Shown: positions 59,428-64,000 of the stretch, one piece after another
Position numbering within the stretch: position 1 is the first letter of the stretch
How the letters are laid out: the number at the start of each line of letters is the position of its first letter
Assembly: GCA_030686995.1 (NCBI GenBank)
Contig: CM060691.1
Location: 86,239,055-86,303,054 of the forward strand
Origin: Artemisia argyi
Lineage: Eukaryota; Streptophyta; Magnoliopsida; Asterales; Asteraceae
Direction of reading: 5' to 3'
DNA length: 64,000 nucleotides
Notes under the pieces: generated by a model
The model's database searches: none
What the model saw: only the letters and a program-made list of their open reading frames with translations
What the model was told of the DNA's origin: nothing
Program-made: the position numbers and the translations under genes

Positions 59428-61242
59428 TGGTGACGCTTGGTTACATGATTATGGTCGGTTTTCAAAAACAATTATGTGTCGAACAATTTCTATTTCTATT
59501 ATCTTTAACTATTTTCTTGTAGGATTTATGACGTAATGTAATTTTCTATTTATTTGGTTTAGATATGCTTTTGTTTGTGTTTGTTTGGTTGTTTCGTATA
59601 TTTTGCAGTTTTCTTGCAGGAGTTTTATTACGGAAGCATATAGTTAATCAACTTTTGGAGTCGCTAAACTCATTTGCTTATTATGATTAAATATGCATGT
59701 TGCGTATTTAACTCTAGTATTTTCTAAATTTTTCCATTTCCTTTACTTTGAAGTCATTTTTTATTACATTGAGGACAATGCAAAACTTAAGTGTGGGGGA
59801 AGGAAGAAAATAGAAAAATTGCATTATTTTTAATTTTTGTTTTAGAGTCGTGAACTTTAGTAACTAGTAGTAGTTTGCCCTTCATATTTTAGTTAAAATA
59901 AGGTTGATTTCATGGTATATAATAATGATATTTTTTGAGAATAAATTCAAGTTTTAAAGAGCAATTTGTCTCGGAATTGATAACATTTGCTAGCACAATT
60001 TTATACCCTTAATACTTTAAATTGTGAGGATTAGTTTTTTTTATGATAATAGTATTTCTTATACTATTTACATATTTTATGATGAGTGTGCCGGTGGTTG
60101 TGTTAATTCTAGAACTTGTACTTGTTATGCATTACGGTTAAAATCATTTTCGAATGATGAGGATATATTCATATGATAAGAGGCAAACTTAGGAATAAAA
60201 CCAAATGGCCATCCGTTTACAAAATAATTTTTGCTAACCACATCGGTTAGTTACCCTCGTAATTGGACCCCATTTGTTAGCGTTCATTTTTTGCGCTAGA
60301 TACCCTTAGTTACACCCTTTGAGCCATCCTTTTCATTTTGTTAAATCCAGAAAAATACAAAAATATTTTACACTTTAAACCTTAGCCTAACCCTTGTCAA
60401 AGTCTAAAAGGTGGATTGCGAGTTGCTTGGTTGCTTGGTTAGTTTTTGATGATTATTAGTTAGCCACACTTCACAATTCATGTGTGTGCCATTCCAACAA
60501 AGACGAAGGATGCATACTTCTTATTTGTATTTTTTGTGGTGTATGCTTATGCGAAGTGTGGGGGAGGAGTTTATTTATTTAAAAAATAATAATAAATAAA
60601 TAAATAAAAAATAAGTCATCGCAACTATAAGGTGACAAATATAACCAATGTGTTATATTATTATGAATAAAGAAAGTCATGTGATATGTTGTTAGCCGAT
60701 GTGCTAAGTTTGAAGAATATTTTATGGTGAATCAAGGTATCAACATGTGGAGTCGAAGAGGAGAAAGATTGTAACTATTATCATATTTGGGTTTGTGGAT
60801 TATGTGAGATTAGCAACTATGGGACTTAGACTTTGATTTTATTTTTCTTTTAAAACCAATTTCATAAATATTCCCATGCCTTATCCTTACCTTTTTGACT
60901 TAGTGTAATTATTTTGCACGAAATTTTATAAAACCCTTAGCCTAAACATTACAACCCGAATAAAAGACCTCTTTGATGAATTATTCTATTGTTTTGATAC
61001 TTGTACAAGCCTATGGTAAGAAATATTAATCATGATTGTGCAATGAGTGATCTATTTATCATTTCACATATTGAGTGATGAGTGAATTTCAAATTATTTT
61101 CGTGAGGTGCTTAGAATTGTTATCAAAACTCTTTATTTACTTGATTGAGTTCAAATAAGATATTTGCACTATTACCATTGAATTCAATTTTCTTTTGATT
61201 AAGACTTGCTCGAGGGCGAGCAAAGCTCAAGTGTGGGGGATT
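59428..61242 (+). other. B 3' non-coding region and polypurine tract
   Basis: No protein seen. It ends with the hairpin TTGCTCG (61206-61212) / CGAGCAA (61217-61223) and then the tract AAGTGTGGGGGATT touching the 3' LTR. A second 'aagtgtggggga' word lies near 59790 and a third near 60556, as multiple tracts are common in this lineage. Confidence 0.75.
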
Positions 61243-62953
61243 TGATAACGCTCAAAATTAACATATTTTTAGTCGCGTTATTGTTTGATTTATGAGTGGA
61301 AATTGGTCATATTTGTATACATTTGTTACTTAATCGTGGAAAAGTGTTTATACATGCAAATATAGCCAAAAACAGGGAAAAGTGAACAAAAGATGAAGAA
61401 TTGAAGTGAACATGCATTTTTGGAGAGTTTCGAGAAGATCAAAGAAGAGAGAAACGTTGCATGAACAAAAGGATTTGATAAAGACGAGTTTGCTATACGA
61501 AATTATCAAGGAAATATCAAGTTCTAATGGACAAAGTCATGCCACGAAGAAAAATATTACATGCAACGTAAAACTACAAAGAAAAGACAAGAAATCATGT
61601 TCAGACGAGAACCAACCGATCGGTTGTAACCCACAACCGGATCGGCTGGATATGTGCCAGAATGACCAACCGATCGGATGGCGAGAAACCGATCGGTTGG
61701 TGGTGACTGAAGTTACAAGTTTTGCATTAATTGGCGAATTTACTCCCCATAATCATTTGTGGCTGATCAATGTTGCTTATTTACTGTGGAGGGACGTTTT
61801 TACTTGAAGCATAAGTGTCATTAAGCTATATAATGAGCACTTAGGACTTAGAGATACTTGTACCACCATTATCTAACTTAGTATTACACCAAATCTTGTT
61901 AGCTTATCTTATATTGCCTGAAAGTTTACTAAGTGTTGTAAAAACGTCCGGAACGTGTTGAGTTAAAGTCTCAAGCATTGGTTCGAATGTGGAGTTGTTT
62001 ACTTACTTTGGTGAGCAATTGGAGGAGTGTGGTTGCTACAGTTCCACAAAGTTTTCTCATTGTAATTTCAAGACTAGGTACACCTTGATACTTATAATGA
62101 ACAATTGTTACTTTAAGTTTTATGAAAGTTTTCTTATTTACTTGTGTTTTATTATGATTGCTATGGAGTAATTTGTGATATACTTGTGTATATGATGTGA
62201 TTGGTAAATGGATTATTATCTTATGAAAAAGGTGATGCATGAAAACATATCTATTTTTATGAGTTTGTTGATTTAACATCTTTTCTTGCTTAATTTGTCG
62301 GTAAAAACAATTTCTTGAAAAATAGGTCCGAAAGGATTTTCAACTTGTTTTTATTCCAAAATATTAATACACCAAATTAATATGGAATAGGATGCTTGAC
62401 AACCATCTTATTTACTTGTTAAAATAGAAATGAAACGATTTCATCACGAAAAAAGGACCGAAAGGATTCGTATGAATTCATAAGAAAAGAATTGATTTTC
62501 TAAACAACCATGTGTTTATAGGATTGTCATACTAATTTGATATGTCCGAAAGGAGTCATTTAGGTGATAGAATTCTTAGTAGTAGTGAAAACATGACATA
62601 CATCATGAATTGTATAACTACTCATTTTTAGTTGCGCATCATAACAAGTTTTACACCAAACTTCGTACTCAAATTGTTACGATACTCCTATTTACTAATC
62701 AAGGAATTATACATGAGTATATGTTTAGTTTATATTGAGTTTCTTTTACATTAAGATTTTACATAAATTTGGATTGACAACCCTTATTTATCAAACGTTT
62801 TTCTAATTACTAAAACTACCAAATCCCTTGGGACGATCTCGACTTACCCACCTTTATTACACCGGACGAGTATACTTGCTCGTATGTGCTAGATAATAAT
62901 CGGATAATTCGTGTTTATAAATTTTAAAACTTGTACTAACAAAACGCACATCA
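61243..62953 (+). repeat. 3' LTR of B
   Basis: Same length as the 5' LTR (1711 bp); about 2 % different by eye. Followed by the duplication GGAGA. Confidence 0.93.
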
Positions 62954-62958
62954 GGAGA

Positions 62959-64000
62959 GTAGTCATTCAACAACTTTTCTGTCAACTAACATACTTTTTA
63001 GCAAAGAACTTGCTCCTAAACCCAGTGATTGGATTGAAAGAAACAATCCTGATAGTAAAATGCCAAATTTTAATACTGGAAGAATCCTGGAGCCTGAAAG
63101 TCTGGCTATCAAGGAGCTGCTAGGAGTCACTAATGAACTTAGTCCTACTGAGTCCATCACTGAGTCTAAGTCTGATTCACCACTCCCTCCAATGAAACAA
63201 CTTCAGGGAGCGGAACCCAATTCTGACCTTGCACCATTAGTCTATCAACCACATTCTCCCAAAGAGAAATCAGGGTTAGGAAAGACTATACTGAAAAGAC
63301 CTACTCCTGCACCCACTGAACACCAAAAACCTTTAGTACCCACTTAAGTGAAGCATGAAAGCACTGATTCAAAGTTTGATCAGCTTGCTGAACTTGTCAG
63401 GATGCTGAGTGAGAAAATTGAGTCCACTGAAAAAATTCTCATACTCTAAATCTAATAGGCCCTCAGTATCCTCAAGTTCTTCAAAACCAAAAACCACATC
63501 CAGACCTTCAAGGAGATGTGAACTGTGCAATTATCCTAATCACAGCACTAATAAATGCTACAGAGTCCTGTTTTGTATGATATGCAAACAAGAGGACCAC
63601 ATAACTTGTGATCACATTCCCCAAACTACTTCTTTAAAAGCAAGAGGTCTATACAAAACCAAGGCTATTAGTATGCCACATCTTCCAAACAAAGACTGAA
63701 GGCTAAGCCCTTCACGCCATGTCCTCACTGTGGTTTCAATGATCATCTTCCAGATGATTGTATGATGAAAAATTGCTGTGACATCTATGGAGATCCCTCC
63801 CATAAAACCAAGGGACATGACAAAGTTATTCAGTCCAGAAGGAAAAACCAAACCAACACTTCTCAGTCACCTGAGGCATCAACCTCCATAAAATGTAAAA
63901 CATGTGGAAGCTCAGGTCACATAACTTCAGACCATGATTCATTAACTGAGTTCAAAAAGTCCCTGAGGACTAAGCCCACTAGAAAGTGGGTCAACAAGAA
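62959..64000 (+). pseudogene. Ty1/copia gag of A, second part (runs off the window)
   Basis: Continues the A gag after B. Reads ESSHSTTFLS-like start, FNTGRILEPESLAIKELLGV, then a P/S-rich stretch. A series of Cys/His clusters follows: CELCNYPNHSTNKC and CMICKQEDHITCDH (63515-63615), CPHCGFNDHLPDDC (63720-63761), CCDIYGDPSHKTKGH, CKTCGSSGHITSDH (about 63895-63937), and the end RTKPTRKWVNKK. Such knuckle series are typical of SIRE-like copia gag in Asteraceae from memory. Defects: in-frame TAA near 63345, a frame change at the A run 63430-63435, and another near 63690. Confidence 0.8.

Larger units (their letters stand above)
25124..62953 (+). mobile_element. Athila-type LTR retrotransposon B (37.8 kb with nested insertions)
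   Basis: LTRs of 1711 bp each (25124-26834 and 61243-62953) start TGATAAC and end CACATCA, flanked by GGAGA (25119-25123 and 62954-62958). A tRNA-Asp primer site follows the left LTR and the tract AAGTGTGGGGGATT precedes the right one, both typical of Athila. Removing the CACTA, D/C and E insertions leaves about 10.5 kb. Coding content: a gag/protease-like region (31368-32495 plus 50900-51598) and an ATHILA ORF-1-like gene (52125-54317 plus 59336-59427). RT, RNase H and integrase are absent. LTR divergence is about 2 % by eye. B is inserted in the A gag. Confidence 0.92.

Noticed and set aside
1..64000. A microbial or phage system
   Set aside because: Intron signals, plant LTR families, CACTA and hAT elements and the FRS domains all point to a plant nuclear genome; no operon structure is present.

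Overview
The window looks like intergenic heterochromatin from a large plant genome, most likely a composite (Asteraceae). It is almost wall-to-wall LTR retrotransposon. The family call rests on several gag-like proteins (the FAKPSILGKP motif at 3.9-5.7 kb and 38.3-41.1 kb, the N1 gag-like ORF at 16.2-17.4 kb, the many-knuckle copia gag at 63-64 kb) that resemble, from memory, retroelement proteins annotated in Tanacetum, Artemisia and lettuce. No database was searched. I see no tRNA, rRNA, CRISPR array, bacterial operon or intact host gene.

Layout. 1-5.7 kb: minus-strand 3' region and gag of a Ty1/copia element (D'). 5.7-8.07 kb: plus-strand end of another copia (H) with a proline-rich ORF and one LTR. 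8.2-10.7 kb: the only host-gene-like locus, a broken FAR1-RELATED SEQUENCE/MULE-transposase pseudogene. 11.3-19.6 kb: a piece of a Ty3/gypsy LTR (G) split by a complete non-autonomous element N1 (12514-19032, TSD ATAAG). 20.0-21.5 kb: a third LTR of the N1 type (F), sitting in the gag of a minus-strand copia (A'). 22.4-64 kb: a nest. Copia A (plus) lies in the LTR of A'. An Athila-type element B (25124-62953, TSD GGAGA) lies in the gag of A. B is itself split by a CACTA transposon (27507-31362, holding a 325-bp hAT-type MITE), by copia D (32496-50899), which is split in turn by the gypsy LARD-like element C (41129-49526, TSD GCTAA), and by copia E (54318-59330, TSD GAAGA). The A gag resumes at 62959 and runs off the window.

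The nesting order agrees with LTR divergence judged by eye: C about 0.1 %, E about 0.5 %, B about 2 %. Not one element in the window shows a reverse transcriptase or integrase core. C has no protein, N1, D and E keep gag-like ORFs (D also a ruined RNase H), and B keeps gag/protease-like parts and an ATHILA ORF-1-like gene with a tiny spliced first exon. They would all depend on enzymes supplied in trans.

The least ordinary signals are structural. (1) In the long 3' regions of D and D' nearly every CTCCCCCTCAA block (a polypurine tract on the element strand) is one arm of a short hairpin, giving an array of polypurine-capped hairpins. (2) Polypurine tracts of the other families here also sit beside hairpins. 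(3) Several LTR families carry their own palindrome cluster: TGACGCCGTCA in N1/F beside the TATA box, CCAACCGATCGGTTGG in B, TCAGTGA/TCACTGA in A.
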